NCBI RefSeq assembly: GCF_008123965.1
Contig: NZ_VSTH01000155.1
Coordinates: 1-36,327, forward strand
Length of the DNA stretch: 36,327 nucleotides
Source of the DNA: Bradyrhizobium hipponense
GTDB lineage: Bacteria; Pseudomonadota; Alphaproteobacteria; Rhizobiales; Xanthobacteraceae
Direction: 5' to 3'
Part shown: positions 7,337 through 16,418 of the stretch, piece by piece
Layout of the letters: every line of letters begins with the position of its first letter
How positions within the stretch are numbered: the first letter of the stretch is position 1
Notes under the pieces: generated by a model
The model's input: the letters and a program-made list of their open reading frames with translations, nothing else
The model's database searches: none
Told to the model about the DNA's origin: nothing
Translations under genes and position numbers: made by a program

Positions 7337-8335
7337 TCAGCGCTTCATTTCGGCGAGATAGGCCCGCACCGGCTTGTCTGCCGCCGGCACGCGCTTGAGG
7401 AAAGCGTCGAGCTGCGGCGCGGTCTTGTTGCGGATGTCGGTCATCATCGCATCCGAGACCGGCACCACCTCCATGCCGCCCTCCTTCAGGCGGTTGAGGC
7501 TGTCGACATCGGCCTTGAGCGAGTTTGCCCAGAATGCCGGCTCCATCTTCGCGGCAATGCCGGAAACCAGTTGCTGCTGATCGCTCGATAGCGCCTTCCA
7601 AGAGTCGAGATTGACGGTAAGCATCTGCGACGACCAGACGTGATTGGTCGGGTAGACGAACTTCAAGAATTCCCAGAACTTGCCGTCGACACCCGACACC
7701 GCCGAGGTGGACACGCCCGAGACCGCGCCGGAGGCCAGCGCAGGAATGGTCTCGCCCCAGGGGATCATCACCGGTGCCATACCGACCACCGCCAGCATGT
7801 CGACGGCGTTTTTGTCAGGCACGCGGATCTTGATGTTCTTCAGGCCCTCGACATCGGCGATCTTCACCTTGAGGTGCAGATACTGCGTCGGCCACGGCAC
7901 GATGTAGAGAATCTTCTGATTATTGCGCGCGGCAACCTTCTCGTATTCGGGCCGGACGTATTTGTGCAGCACCTTCAATTCATCCATCGAGCTGCACAGG
8001 AACGGAATGCTCTCCACGCCCATGAAGGGCTCATCGCCAACCTGCTGGATGTTGAGGACATCGGCGAGCGGCACCAGGCCGTCGCGCACGGCGCGCAGGT
8101 GCTCGGGTCCCTTGAACCCGAGCTGGCCGCCGGCTTTCACGGTGATCGCGACGCCGCCGCCGGTCTGCTTCTTCACTTCCTCGGCAAAAGCGAAAGCGTT
8201 CTGGGTGTGGAAATTGCCGTCGGGCCACACCGTCGACATGTCCCAGCTCACCGTCGCAGCCCGGGCGCGGGTCGAGATCTGGCCGGCGGCGAGCAGCGTC
8301 GCTGCGCCCGCGGTGAAGCTCCGTCGCGTGATCAT
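7337..8335 (-). CDS. TRAP transporter periplasmic solute-binding protein (DctP family)
   Basis: A 332-residue protein. It begins with a twin-arginine-type signal (ITRRSFTAG, cleavage near ARA-AT). The DctP fold follows, with the conserved arginine that usually binds the substrate carboxylate at R171 in the KIRVPDKNAVDM segment, and the typical IPWGETIPALASGAVSGVS stretch after it. A ribosome site (GGAGA) lies 5 bases before the ATG. It is preceded by hyuB (36-base gap) and followed by the two TRAP permeases. The conserved Arg suggests a carboxylated ligand; proximity to hyuAB suggests a hydantoin, oxoproline or carbamoyl acid, which is inference. Confidence 0.93.
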   Translation of the reverse strand: MITRRSFTAGAATLLAAGQISTRARAATVSWDMSTVWPDGNFHTQNAFAFAEEVKKQTGGGVAITVKAGGQLGFKGPEHLRAVRDGLVPLADVLNIQQVGDEPFMGVESIPFLCSSMDELKVLHKYVRPEYEKVAARNNQKILYIVPWPTQYLHLKVKIADVEGLKNIKIRVPDKNAVDMLAVVGMAPVMIPWGETIPALASGAVSGVSTSAVSGVDGKFWEFLKFVYPTNHVWSSQMLTVNLDSWKALSSDQQQLVSGIAAKMEPAFWANSLKADVDSLNRLKEGGMEVVPVSDAMMTDIRNKTAPQLDAFLKRVPAADKPVRAYLAEMKR

Positions 8336-8371
8336 TTGTCTCTCCGTTCGTTACCTACGCACGCCGACTCG

Positions 8372-10030
8372 TCACCGCGCGTAACCATAAACCGCAACTG
8401 CATTGTCTGATGACACCAGGCCGCTCTCGACGTCGTCCTCGATCGCCGCGCGATCGCGCATCGTGGGAGCACCGATGCCGGCACCGCCGGGCGTCAGCAC
8501 CACCAGCCTGTCGTCCGGCGGCACCTGCTGAAAGCCCTTTCCGCGCAGCTTCTTTCCGGACTTGAGGCCGACATAGCCGGCCTCGCCGTCACGCCCGCCA
8601 TCGCGGCCGCGTGGCGGATGCTCGATGCGGTCGAAGGCCGCCAGGATGTCGAAGGGAGCATCGACGCCGCTGCCGACCTCGATGATCTGGCCGAGGCCGC
8701 CGCGGGTGCGCCCTGCCCCACCGGAATCCGGACGCAGCTCCTTGCGCCAGAAGATCAGTGGCGTCTGCGTCTCCGCGATCTCGACCGGCGTGCCGCGCAC
8801 GCCACTGGGATAGGCGGTGGCCGACAGCCCGTCCTTCGCAAAGCGCGCGCCGGTGCCGCCATTGCTGGTCACCGCCATCGAGAACCCGTAATTGCCGCCG
8901 GTGCCAGAACGGGTCTGTCCACGCACATTGAGATTCCACAGGCAGGAGGTGCCTTCCGCCGGCACGTCCTCGGGGATGATCTGGCGCAGGCAGCCGAACA
9001 CGACATCGGGCAACATCTGGCCGATGATGTGCCGCGAGGCGACCGGCGCGGGCTTCGGCGCATTGAGGATCGCGCCAGGGGGCGCCGACACCGTCAGCGG
9101 CGAGAGCGAACCGGCATTGTTCGGAATCTGCGAGGCGACGACGCAGCCGAGGCCGAACACGGTGTAGGCCGTGGTGTAGGACAAGGGCACGTTGATGCCG
9201 AACTTCGAGGCCGGCGAGGTGCCGTCGAAATCGACGTGGATGCCCGCGTCCGAAATCGTCAGCGTCGCGGCCAGCGTCACCGGCACGTCGTAGCCGTCGA
9301 CGACCATGCTGTTGCGCCAGCTTCCGTTCGGCAGTTTTGCGATCTCGGCGAGCACGGCCTCACGCGACCGGTCGCAGATGTAGTCGCCGAGCCCGTCGAG
9401 CGTGTCGATGCCGAACTCGGTCATCATCTCGACCAGGCGCTCGCAGCCGACGTCGTTGCAGCCCGCGAGCGAATAGGTGTCGCCTTCGGTGTCGATCGGC
9501 AGCCGGGTGTTGGTGCGGATCATCGCCATCAGCGTCTCGTTGACGACGCCCTGGTCGATCAGCTTCAGCATCGGGATGTAGAGCCCCTCCATGAACACGT
9601 CGGTGGCATCAGGTCCGAAGCCGATGCCGCCGATGTCCATGAGATGGCTGGTGCAGGAGAACAGCGCGACCGGCTTGCCGTCCTTGAAGCAGGGCGTCGT
9701 GACGACGAAGTCGTTAAGATGGCCGGTGCCCATCCAGGGATCGTTGGTGATGTAGGCGTCGCCCTCCTTCATCGTCTCAATCGGAAAATGCGCGATGAAG
9801 TGCTTGACCGATTCCGCCATCGAGTTGACGTGGCCCGGCGTGCCTGTCACCGCCTGCGCCAACATCCGGCCCTTGAGGTCGAACACGCCGGCCGACAGAT
9901 CGCCGCATTCGCGCACGATCGGGCTGAAGGCCGTGCGCAAAAGCACCTGCGCCTGCTCCTCGACCACGGCGATCAGCCGGTGCCACATGATCTGGAGATC
10001 GATCAGGCTCGCGCCGCTTGGCTTGCTCAT
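8372..10030 (-). CDS. hyuB: Hydantoinase B / oxoprolinase subunit B family protein
   Basis: A 552-residue HyuB-family protein. It starts DLQIMWHRLIAVVEEQAQVLLRTAFSPIVRE, the standard N-terminus, and continues with GRMLAQAVTGTPGHVNSM, the DAYITNDPWMGTGHLND motif near residue 88, and FSCTSHLMDIGG near residue 124. The C-terminal part has ELRPDSGGAGRTRGGLGQ and a final LTPGGAGIGAP. Such proteins pair with HyuA in ATP-dependent opening of cyclic amides (5-oxoproline, hydantoins) or in related acetone and acetophenone carboxylases. Its ATG is 2 bases after the hyuA stop, so the two are co-translated. Which ring is the substrate cannot be read from sequence. Confidence 0.94.
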   Translation of the reverse strand: MSKPSGASLIDLQIMWHRLIAVVEEQAQVLLRTAFSPIVRECGDLSAGVFDLKGRMLAQAVTGTPGHVNSMAESVKHFIAHFPIETMKEGDAYITNDPWMGTGHLNDFVVTTPCFKDGKPVALFSCTSHLMDIGGIGFGPDATDVFMEGLYIPMLKLIDQGVVNETLMAMIRTNTRLPIDTEGDTYSLAGCNDVGCERLVEMMTEFGIDTLDGLGDYICDRSREAVLAEIAKLPNGSWRNSMVVDGYDVPVTLAATLTISDAGIHVDFDGTSPASKFGINVPLSYTTAYTVFGLGCVVASQIPNNAGSLSPLTVSAPPGAILNAPKPAPVASRHIIGQMLPDVVFGCLRQIIPEDVPAEGTSCLWNLNVRGQTRSGTGGNYGFSMAVTSNGGTGARFAKDGLSATAYPSGVRGTPVEIAETQTPLIFWRKELRPDSGGAGRTRGGLGQIIEVGSGVDAPFDILAAFDRIEHPPRGRDGGRDGEAGYVGLKSGKKLRGKGFQQVPPDDRLVVLTPGGAGIGAPTMRDRAAIEDDVESGLVSSDNAVAVYGYAR

Positions 10031-10032
10031 GG

Positions 10033-12117
10033 TTACGCCGCCTTCCGTTCCATGACGATGCTGCCGGCACCGTCGATATGGGCGTCAAAACTGGTTGAAA
10101 CGAAGGTCGAGGTTTCGTCCTCCGCGATCACCGCCGGGCCCGCGATGGTCGCACCCGGCGCCATGTCCTCACGGCGATAAAGCGGAATCTCGATCACCTC
10201 CCCGGCCCGGCCGTCAAAGAATTTGCGGCTGCCGGACGCCTTGCCGGCGGGCATGCGTGCCACATCGGCGACGCGCGGTGGATTGCGCGCCTCGGTGGTG
10301 GCGAGCACCGACCAGCTCAGCACCTCGATCGCGGCGCCCGGGATCGACCGTTCGAACATCGCCGCATAATCAGCCTCGAACTGTTGGCGCAGGCCGGCAA
10401 GATCGGCGCTCGCCAGCCGCCGGTTCGGCAGCGCGACCGAGATCTCGTGGCCCTGGCCGACATAGCGCATGAAAGCGGCACGCCGCTCGCGCACCGGCGC
10501 GCCGGCGGCGCCGGGCTCGACCAGCGCGCGCGCTTCGATCGCCATCTCCTGCAAAAGGTCAGAGACCGCCTCGGTGTCGAAATCGTCGAGCCGGACGTGG
10601 CGACTGCGCACCAGCTCATAGGCGATCGGGGCCGCAAGAAAGCCGACGGCCGAGCCGACACCGGCGTTCGACGGTACGATTACCCGGGAAACGCCGATCT
10701 TCTCGGCGACGCGCGCCGCATGCAGCGGTGCAGCGCCCCCGAAGGCGATCAGCGTGTGCTGGCCAACCACCGCGCCGCGCTCGACCGCATGCACGCGCGC
10801 CGCGCTCGCCATGTTCTCGCAGACGACCTCGTGCACGGCATAGGCCGCGGTTTCCGCCGACAGCCCCAGCGGCCCGCCGACGGCACGCAGCAGCGCCTGC
10901 TTCGACAGCTCTGGGCTGAGCCTGATCGTGCCGCCCGCAAAGGCGTCGGGATCGATCAGGCCGAGCGCGACATCCGCGTCCGTCACGGCCGGCCGCAGGC
11001 CGCCGCGGTCGTAGCAGGCAGGTCCCGGCTCCGACGAGGCGCTCTCTGGACCGACAGTGACGCGCTTCATGGCGTCGACATGGGCAATCGAACCGCCGCC
11101 GGCGCCGATCTCGACCATCTCGATCACGGGAATGCGCACCGGCAGGCCGGAGCCCTTGAGGAAGCGTGCGGCGCGATCGACCTCGAACACGCGCGAGGTC
11201 TCGGGTTGGTATTTCTCGATCAGGCAGATTTTTGCCGTGGTGCCGCCCATGTCGAACGAGAGCACCCTGCTCTCGCCAAGGCGCGCAGCGATTTGCGCTG
11301 CAAAGATGGCGCCCCCGGCAGGCCCGGATTCGACCAGGCGAACCGGAAAGCGCCGCGCAGTCTCGATCGAGGTCACGCCGCCGCCCGAGGTGACGAGGTA
11401 AATCGCGCCGCGGAACTGTTCGACCAGCAATGCGTCCGCCATGCGCGCAAGATAACCGTCGATCAGGGGTTGCACATAGGCATTGGCCACTGCGGTGGAG
11501 GTGCGTTCATATTCACGGATCTCCGGACACACCGCGGACGACACCGTCACCGAGATGCCGGGCATTTCCTCCTGCAGGATCGCAGCCGCGCGGCGCTCGT
11601 GCTCGGGATTGGCGTAGGAATGCAGGAAGGCGATCGCGACGCTCTCGACGTTCAGCGTGCGCAATTTCGGCGCGAGCGAGCGCACCGCCATCTCGTCGAG
11701 CGGGAGGCGAACGGCGCCGTGGGCGTCGATGCGCTCGGGCACGGTGAAGCGAAGGCTGCGCGGCGCCAGCGGCTTCGGCTTGTCGATGGACAGATCGTAT
11801 TGATCGTAGCGGCTCTCGGTGCCGATATCGAGCACGTCGCGGAAGCCTTCGGTCGCAACCAGCGCGGTCTTGGCGCCGCGCCGTTCGATGATGGCATTGG
11901 TTGCGAGCGTGGTGCCGTGAATGAAGACGTCGATATCGCTGATACGCGCGCGTGCATCGGCGAGAATGAGACGCATCCCGTCCAGCACCGCTTCCTCGGG
12001 CCGCGCCGGCGTCGTCAGCACCTTGCGCGTCTTGCGATTCAATCCGACGTCCAGCACGATATCCGTGAACGTGCCACCGATATCGACGGCAAGCCGCACT
12101 TCGGCTCCCTCAACCAT
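10033..12117 (-). CDS. hyuA: Hydantoinase A / oxoprolinase subunit A family protein
   Basis: A 694-residue HyuA-family ATPase subunit. The N-terminal actin-like nucleotide-binding motif is LAVDIGGTFTD (GGTFTD at residues 14-19). Further family signatures are DVFIHGTTLATNAIIERRGAKTA, LVESGPAGGAIFAA and LSFDMGGTTAKICLIE. The domain order fits Hydant_A_N, Hydantoinase_A and the C-terminal oxoprolinase-like domain. I chose the ATG at 12117, with GGAG 9 bases upstream, over an in-frame TTG at 12144. It heads a five-gene operon with hyuB and a TRAP transporter. It is likely to phosphorylate and open a cyclic amide or activate a carboxylation substrate; the ambiguity is inherent to the family. Confidence 0.93.
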   Translation of the reverse strand: MVEGAEVRLAVDIGGTFTDIVLDVGLNRKTRKVLTTPARPEEAVLDGMRLILADARARISDIDVFIHGTTLATNAIIERRGAKTALVATEGFRDVLDIGTESRYDQYDLSIDKPKPLAPRSLRFTVPERIDAHGAVRLPLDEMAVRSLAPKLRTLNVESVAIAFLHSYANPEHERRAAAILQEEMPGISVTVSSAVCPEIREYERTSTAVANAYVQPLIDGYLARMADALLVEQFRGAIYLVTSGGGVTSIETARRFPVRLVESGPAGGAIFAAQIAARLGESRVLSFDMGGTTAKICLIEKYQPETSRVFEVDRAARFLKGSGLPVRIPVIEMVEIGAGGGSIAHVDAMKRVTVGPESASSEPGPACYDRGGLRPAVTDADVALGLIDPDAFAGGTIRLSPELSKQALLRAVGGPLGLSAETAAYAVHEVVCENMASAARVHAVERGAVVGQHTLIAFGGAAPLHAARVAEKIGVSRVIVPSNAGVGSAVGFLAAPIAYELVRSRHVRLDDFDTEAVSDLLQEMAIEARALVEPGAAGAPVRERRAAFMRYVGQGHEISVALPNRRLASADLAGLRQQFEADYAAMFERSIPGAAIEVLSWSVLATTEARNPPRVADVARMPAGKASGSRKFFDGRAGEVIEIPLYRREDMAPGATIAGPAVIAEDETSTFVSTSFDAHIDGAGSIVMERKAA

Positions 12118-12257
12118 TCCAAAATTCTCCGTGCTGATCGTCAAGACCGGGGAAGAAAATCACAGCAAATTCCATGCCAGCGACCACGCCGGCAGCGCCA
12201 CGTCGCCATTCTGCTTGGCACCCATGCAATAGGCAAGGCGTGTTCGCCTCGCGCGGC
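12118..12257 (-). promoter_or_regulatory. Likely promoter region of the hyuAB-TRAP operon
   Basis: 140 bases separate the sirtuin stop from the hyuA start on the same strand. This is the only sizeable gap upstream of hyuA, so the operon promoter is probably here unless transcription reads through from the sirtuin gene. I find no convincing promoter hexamers. A small AGGCG/CGCCT hairpin near 12235-12252 is too weak to call a terminator. Confidence 0.3.
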
Positions 12258-13079
12258 TCAGAGCAGGAATGCAAGCGCCGCTTCGCAGCGCTCCTCGACC
12301 TTGAGCGCGAGCAGATCGTCGGCGCGGGTGCGTCCGAGATTAACCGCCGCGATCGGGATTTGCCGGCGCGCAGCCGTCTGCACGAAGCGAAAGCCGGAAT
12401 AAACCATCAGCGAGGAGCCGACGACCAGCATGGCGTCGGCCTGCTCCAGATGATCCTGCGCGGTCGCGACGATGTCGCGGGGAACGTTCTCGCCGAAGAA
12501 CACGACGTCGGGCTTGAGAATGCCGCCGCAGGAGTCGCAAGCCGGCACATTGAAGGACGAGAAATCCGCATGCTCCAGATCGGCGTCACCGTCGGGCGCA
12601 TCCGCGGCATCGAGCGTCAGCCAGTCCGCATTGGCGCGGCCAAGCGCATCCTGGAATTCGTTGCGCGGCATCTTCTGTCCGCACCCCATGCAGCGGACCA
12701 GATCGAGCCGGCCGTGCAGATCGATCACCTGCCGGTGGCCGGCGGATTGATGCAGCCGGTCGACGTTCTGGGTCAGCAGCATCTCGCACCGCCCGCTGGC
12801 CTCGAGCCGGGCGAGCGCGTGATGGGCATCGTTCGGCCTCGCCTGGCCGAACCGCCGCCATCCGATCAAGCTGCGGGCCCAATAGCGCCGGCGGGTATGC
12901 TCGTCCGACATGAAGGCCTGGAAATTGACCGGCTGGGTCCGCTTCCAGTTGCCGTGACTGTCGCGATAGTCGGGAATGCCCGAATTCGTGCTACAGCCGG
13001 CGCCGGTTAGCACGAACAGACGTTCGTGCCGGCCGACGAAATCTTCGAGCGGACGGTTTGCCAGCGGAGCATTTATCAT
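12258..13079 (-). CDS. NAD-dependent protein deacylase, sirtuin (Sir2) family
   Basis: A 273-residue sirtuin. NAD-binding motifs are GAGCSTNSGIPDYRD starting at residue 26 and TQNVDRLHQSAG from residue 103; the catalytic histidine is H122 in DLHG. A zinc site is formed by C130/C133 and C181/C184 with a long 47-residue spacer. GSSLMVYSGFRF and the VNLGRTRAD segment bind the nicotinamide and ribose end. The layout is that of bacterial class II (SIRT4-like) sirtuins, which remove acyl groups from protein lysines in the cytosol. It lies 50 bases after the SDR gene on the same strand. No functional tie to the catabolic genes is visible. Confidence 0.93.
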   Translation of the reverse strand: MINAPLANRPLEDFVGRHERLFVLTGAGCSTNSGIPDYRDSHGNWKRTQPVNFQAFMSDEHTRRRYWARSLIGWRRFGQARPNDAHHALARLEASGRCEMLLTQNVDRLHQSAGHRQVIDLHGRLDLVRCMGCGQKMPRNEFQDALGRANADWLTLDAADAPDGDADLEHADFSSFNVPACDSCGGILKPDVVFFGENVPRDIVATAQDHLEQADAMLVVGSSLMVYSGFRFVQTAARRQIPIAAVNLGRTRADDLLALKVEERCEAALAFLL

Positions 13080-13129
13080 GGCGCAGATGTAGTCTGCGGC
13101 GCCCGCTTTTGCCAGAGAGCCGAAGCCCG

Positions 13130-13966
13130 CTAACTCGCCCAGTTGTCGCGAAACTCCGGGAATAACGTCAGACCTCCGCAGGCGTAGATGGTTTGTCCGG
13201 TGATGTAGCTCGCGTCATCCGAGGCGAGAAATGCGAAGACCGCGGCGATCTCTTCCGGCGTTCCGACGCGACCGAGAGGGATGTGGCTGCTGACTACGCC
13301 GCGCTTCTCGGGATCGCCGGTCCAGGCCGCGTTGATCGGCGTATCGATTGCGCCCGGCCCGACCGCGTTGACACGGATGCCGCGGCCGGCGAATTCGAGC
13401 GCCAGCGTGCGCGTCAGATTGGCCATGCCGCCCTTGCTGATCGAATAGGCGAGATAGCCGGGTTTCGGGATCAGCTGGTGCACGCTCGAGCAGTTGATGA
13501 TGCTGCCGCCTCCCCCGCGCGTGACGAAATGCGCCAGCGCCTTCTGCGCGCAGATCACGGCGCCGTTCAGATTGACGTCGATGATGCGGCGATAGGTTTC
13601 GACGTCCAGCGCCTCGCTCGGCGATTCTCGCTGGAATCCGGCATTGTTGACGAGACAGTCGAGCCGTTTGCAGCGTGCCAGGATCGCCTCGAACATCGCG
13701 ACGATTTCCTGCTCGTTGCCGATATCGGCCTTGACGATGAAATGATCGAGCCTGCCGTGGCCGCGATCGCTCGATGCGGTACGCGCGAGCGCGAGCGTCT
13801 CCTCGGCCTTCTCGGGATGACCGAAATAGTTGATGGCAACCGTCGCGCCTTCCTGGGCGAGGCGGATGGCGACGGCGCGCCCGATGCCTTGGGACGCACC
13901 GGTCACGAGCGCATATTGCCCGAGAAGGCGCGAGGGAAACTGGGTCGAGCGATCGGTCTGTGGCAT
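13130..13966 (-). CDS. Short-chain dehydrogenase/reductase (glucose 1-dehydrogenase-like)
   Basis: A 278-residue classical SDR. The cofactor motif TGASQGIG is at residues 22-29, NNAG at 107-110, and the catalytic serine (S160/S161), Y174 and K178 lie in NCSSVHQ and YSISK. The C-terminus has GPGAIDTPIN and the GQTIYACGGLTLFPEF tail similar to glucose/ribitol dehydrogenase-like SDRs. I chose the ATG at 13966, with GGAGA 8 bases upstream, over a longer in-frame start at 14017. N43/Y44 after the second strand, with no Asp at the strand end, leaves the NADP/NAD preference open. The substrate is unknown, probably a polyol or sugar. Confidence 0.9.
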   Translation of the reverse strand: MPQTDRSTQFPSRLLGQYALVTGASQGIGRAVAIRLAQEGATVAINYFGHPEKAEETLALARTASSDRGHGRLDHFIVKADIGNEQEIVAMFEAILARCKRLDCLVNNAGFQRESPSEALDVETYRRIIDVNLNGAVICAQKALAHFVTRGGGGSIINCSSVHQLIPKPGYLAYSISKGGMANLTRTLALEFAGRGIRVNAVGPGAIDTPINAAWTGDPEKRGVVSSHIPLGRVGTPEEIAAVFAFLASDDASYITGQTIYACGGLTLFPEFRDNWAS

Positions 13967-14038
13967 GATTTTTCTCCGGAACGCTTCATTATCGACGCAA
14001 CGCGCGTTTTGTTCCACCCCTCACTGCATCCCTGGGAG

Positions 14039-14379
14039 TCACTCCCCGCGGCGCGTGAGCGGCGAGGTCAGGATCTGGTACAGGATGATGGCGCCAAAGG
14101 TTGCGGTGCCGATCCGCCAATCAGCAGCGTCGAATAGACTTTCGTTGCCGCCATGACGCCGATGTTCTCGGCATAAGTGGTGACGCCGGTGCCGCCGCCG
14201 CGGGCCGACACGATCGTCGCAAAACTGTCACCGAGAAACGCCCGTCCGAGGAAGCCATCGAGGCTCCACCCCGTCATCGCACCGATGGCCTTGACGTGGC
14301 CGAGGTTCTCCGCGACGAAGATGATCGCGACCGGGGCGATCAGGACAATCGCGTCTTCGGAGCCCGTTGCGATCGACAT
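14039..14379 (-). pseudogene. Remnant of an NCS2-type uracil/xanthine permease
   Basis: Two pieces of a UraA-like permease are left in different frames. From the ATG at 14379, one frame encodes IAPVAIIFVAENLGHVKAIGAMTG, then LGRAFLGDSFATIVSA and GGTGVTTYAENIGVMAATKVYST, all hallmark NCS2 segments. At about 14112 similarity stops and the next frame continues as IGTATFGAIILYQIL up to a stop at 14039, which matches the C-terminal end of the family. The N-terminal half and roughly 100 residues between the two pieces are missing, with a frameshift at the joint. The surviving frame could still be translated from GGGGGA-preceded ATG but cannot make a transporter. Identification is from memory of the family. 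Confidence 0.75.
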
Positions 14380-14504
14380 GTTCCCCCGAATTACGCTGCA
14401 GCGATTGATCTTCGTGCGATCCGACAAAAATGTGATTGTCGCTTCCGCGGCTGCCATCACATGATGCAAATCAAGCAAGATCAATATGTTCCGGGGCACA
14501 CTCT

Positions 14505-15833
14505 ATGACACAAGTCGCGATCCAGCCAGCCATCCATCGCCGGCGTCAGCCCTGGTACAAGATCCTCTACATCCAGGTCCTGATCGCGATCGCGCTCGGG
14601 GTGCTCATCGGCTATTCCTATCCCGATCTCGGCAAGGCGCTGAAGCCGCTCGGCGACGGCTTCATCGCGCTGATCAAGATGATGATCGCGCCGGTGATCT
14701 TCTGCACCGTGGTGCACGGCATCTCATCGATGGGCGACCTTAAGCGCGTCGGCCGGGTCGGGCTGAAGTCGCTGATCTATTTTGAGATGGTCTCGACGGT
14801 GGCGCTCGCGGTCGGCCTGCTCGTCGGCGAAGTGCTCCAGCCCGGGCACGGCTTCAACATCGATCCGGCCACGATCGATCCGAAGTCGGTGGCGACCTAC
14901 GTCACCAAGGCCAAGGAAGAGGGCATCGTCGCCCATCTGATGGCGATCATTCCCGACAGCTATCTGGGCGCGATCGCGCGCGGCGATTTGCTCCAAGTGC
15001 TGCTGATCTCGATCCTGTCGGGTTTCGCCATCGCCTTCCTCGGCAAGGCCGGCGAGCCGATCGCGGACGCCGTCGACAAGGCCGCAAAGATGTTCTTCGG
15101 TATCATCCGCATTATCGTGCGCGTCGCTCCGATCGGCGCCTTCGGGGCGATGGCGTTCACCGTCGGCGCCTACGGCCTCGGCTCGCTGCTCAACCTCGCC
15201 GCGCTGATCGGCACCTTCTACCTGACCAGCATCCTGTTCGTGCTGATCGTGCTCGGTTCGATCGCGCGGCTCGCCGGCTTCTCGATCCTGCGTTTCATCG
15301 CCTACATCAAGGACGAGCTGCTGATCGTGCTCGGCACCTCGTCGTCGGAGACGGTGCTGCCGCAGATGATCCAGAAGATGGAGCATCTCGGCGCCTCGCG
15401 CTCGGTCGTCGGCCTCGTGATCCCGACCGGCTACAGCTTCAATCTCGACGGCACCAACATCTACATGACGTTGGCGACGCTGTTTCTGGCGCAGGCGACC
15501 AATACCCATCTGACGATCTGGCAGGAGCTCGGTATTCTCGGCATCGCCATGATCACCTCGAAGGGCGCCTCGGGCGTCACCGGTGCCGGCTTCATCACGC
15601 TCGCAGCGACGCTGTCGATCGTGCCGGATATTCCGATCCAGTCGATCGCGATCCTGGTCGGCATCGACAAGTTCATGAGCGAATGCCGCGCGCTGACCAA
15701 TCTGATCGGCAACGGCGTCGCCTGCGTCGTCATCAGCATCTCCGAAGGCGAGCTCGACCGCGACGCGCTGCATGAGGCCATGGCCCACCCGTTCGAGATG
15801 GGCGAGGCCTTGGAACCGGGCGGCCGCGCGTGA
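14505..15833 (+). CDS. dctA: C4-dicarboxylate/proton-sodium symporter DctA
   Basis: A 442-residue member of the dicarboxylate/amino acid:cation symporter (DAACS) family, the length usual for rhizobial DctA. Signatures seen are the start QPWYKILYIQVLIAIALGVLIGY, GTSSSETVLPQMIQKME (serine-rich hairpin HP1), PTGYSFNLDGTNIYMTLATLFLAQA (the NxDGT-type motif in TM7) and TSKGASGVTGAGFITLAATL (HP2). It takes up succinate, fumarate and malate across the inner membrane. I chose the ATG at 14505 because the family N-terminus begins there; 23 extra in-frame residues upstream look non-homologous. It is the only plus-strand gene of this region and no dctBD pair is present. I looked for a sigma-54 site upstream and found none. 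Confidence 0.95.
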   Translation: MTQVAIQPAIHRRRQPWYKILYIQVLIAIALGVLIGYSYPDLGKALKPLGDGFIALIKMMIAPVIFCTVVHGISSMGDLKRVGRVGLKSLIYFEMVSTVALAVGLLVGEVLQPGHGFNIDPATIDPKSVATYVTKAKEEGIVAHLMAIIPDSYLGAIARGDLLQVLLISILSGFAIAFLGKAGEPIADAVDKAAKMFFGIIRIIVRVAPIGAFGAMAFTVGAYGLGSLLNLAALIGTFYLTSILFVLIVLGSIARLAGFSILRFIAYIKDELLIVLGTSSSETVLPQMIQKMEHLGASRSVVGLVIPTGYSFNLDGTNIYMTLATLFLAQATNTHLTIWQELGILGIAMITSKGASGVTGAGFITLAATLSIVPDIPIQSIAILVGIDKFMSECRALTNLIGNGVACVVISISEGELDRDALHEAMAHPFEMGEALEPGGRA

Positions 15834-16055
15834 GGCCGCGCCTGTCCCCAGTTCGGTTGCGGTAGTTTCCCGGACTAGAAAATCAGTACGCCACAAGTCA
15901 CAACTGGTGGCATTGGGATCACGGATTGATATTCAATCTTTCCGCCCGGCGCGCTGGGGGCAGGGCGTCGGGCTTTTGGAAATAGCGACGTGGAGGGACG
16001 CTCGGGAGATCGGCGCGCCTCCTTTGACGACGGATGGGCCTGCCTTTCGGCCGCC

Positions 16056-16403
16056 TCAGCCCTTGAGCGCGGTGACCACCACCTCGATCAGCGCGCCGCC
16101 GCCGAGATCGGCGACGCCGACGGTGGCTCGCGTGGGCAGGTTGTCGCCGAAAAATTCGGTCCAGACCGCATCCATCTCCTTTTTCTTGGACAGGTCCGTG
16201 ACGAAGATCGAGGTGCTGACGACGCGCCTCTTATCCGTGCCCGCCTCCTTCAGATAGCCGGCGATCTTGCCGAGGATGTTGCGGGTCTGCTCGCCCATGG
16301 AAACGCTGGTGTCGTCGGCGATGGTGCCGCCGAGGAAGACGAAGCCGCCTGCTTCGACGGCGCGGTGCATGATGGGCGTACGGATGCTGCGGGTGATGCT
16401 CAT
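16056..16403 (-). CDS. RidA family protein (YjgF/YER057c/UK114), probable imine deaminase
   Basis: A 115-residue protein of normal RidA length. It carries the conserved arginine R92 in NLPTRATVGVADLG, the carboxylate-binding residue of active RidA enzymes, and the C-terminal ALIEVVVTAL strand with E107. RidA proteins hydrolyse reactive enamine/imine intermediates from amino acid oxidation or dehydration to the keto acid and ammonia. The gene is the last of the operon, 15 bases after an FAD amine oxidoreductase, which makes an imine-clearing role plausible. The canonical RidA subfamily would match more closely around the N-terminus; this may be one of the Rid paralogue subfamilies. Confidence 0.9.
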   Translation of the reverse strand: MSITRSIRTPIMHRAVEAGGFVFLGGTIADDTSVSMGEQTRNILGKIAGYLKEAGTDKRRVVSTSIFVTDLSKKKEMDAVWTEFFGDNLPTRATVGVADLGGGALIEVVVTALKG

Positions 16404-16418
16404 GATGTCCTCTCGTTG

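Noticed and set aside
8618..10180. 520-residue open frame on the plus strand opposite hyuB
   Set aside because: Same pattern of a low-information antisense frame; hyuB on the other strand has clear motifs throughout.
12205..12230. TTGGCACCCATGCAATAG as a sigma-54 site
   Set aside because: The spacing between GG and GC is too short and it points away from hyuA.
10384..12402. 672-residue open frame on the plus strand opposite hyuA
   Set aside because: Its translation is Arg/His/Asp-rich with no family features. It is the antisense shadow of the well supported hyuA gene in GC-rich DNA.
14380..14504. Sigma-54 promoter upstream of dctA, expected from rhizobial dctA genes
   Set aside because: No GG-N10-GC pair with TGGC and TTGC context was found in the region.
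14724..15896. 390-residue minus-strand frame opposite dctA
   Set aside because: Highly charged antisense shadow; DctA motifs are intact on the plus strand.
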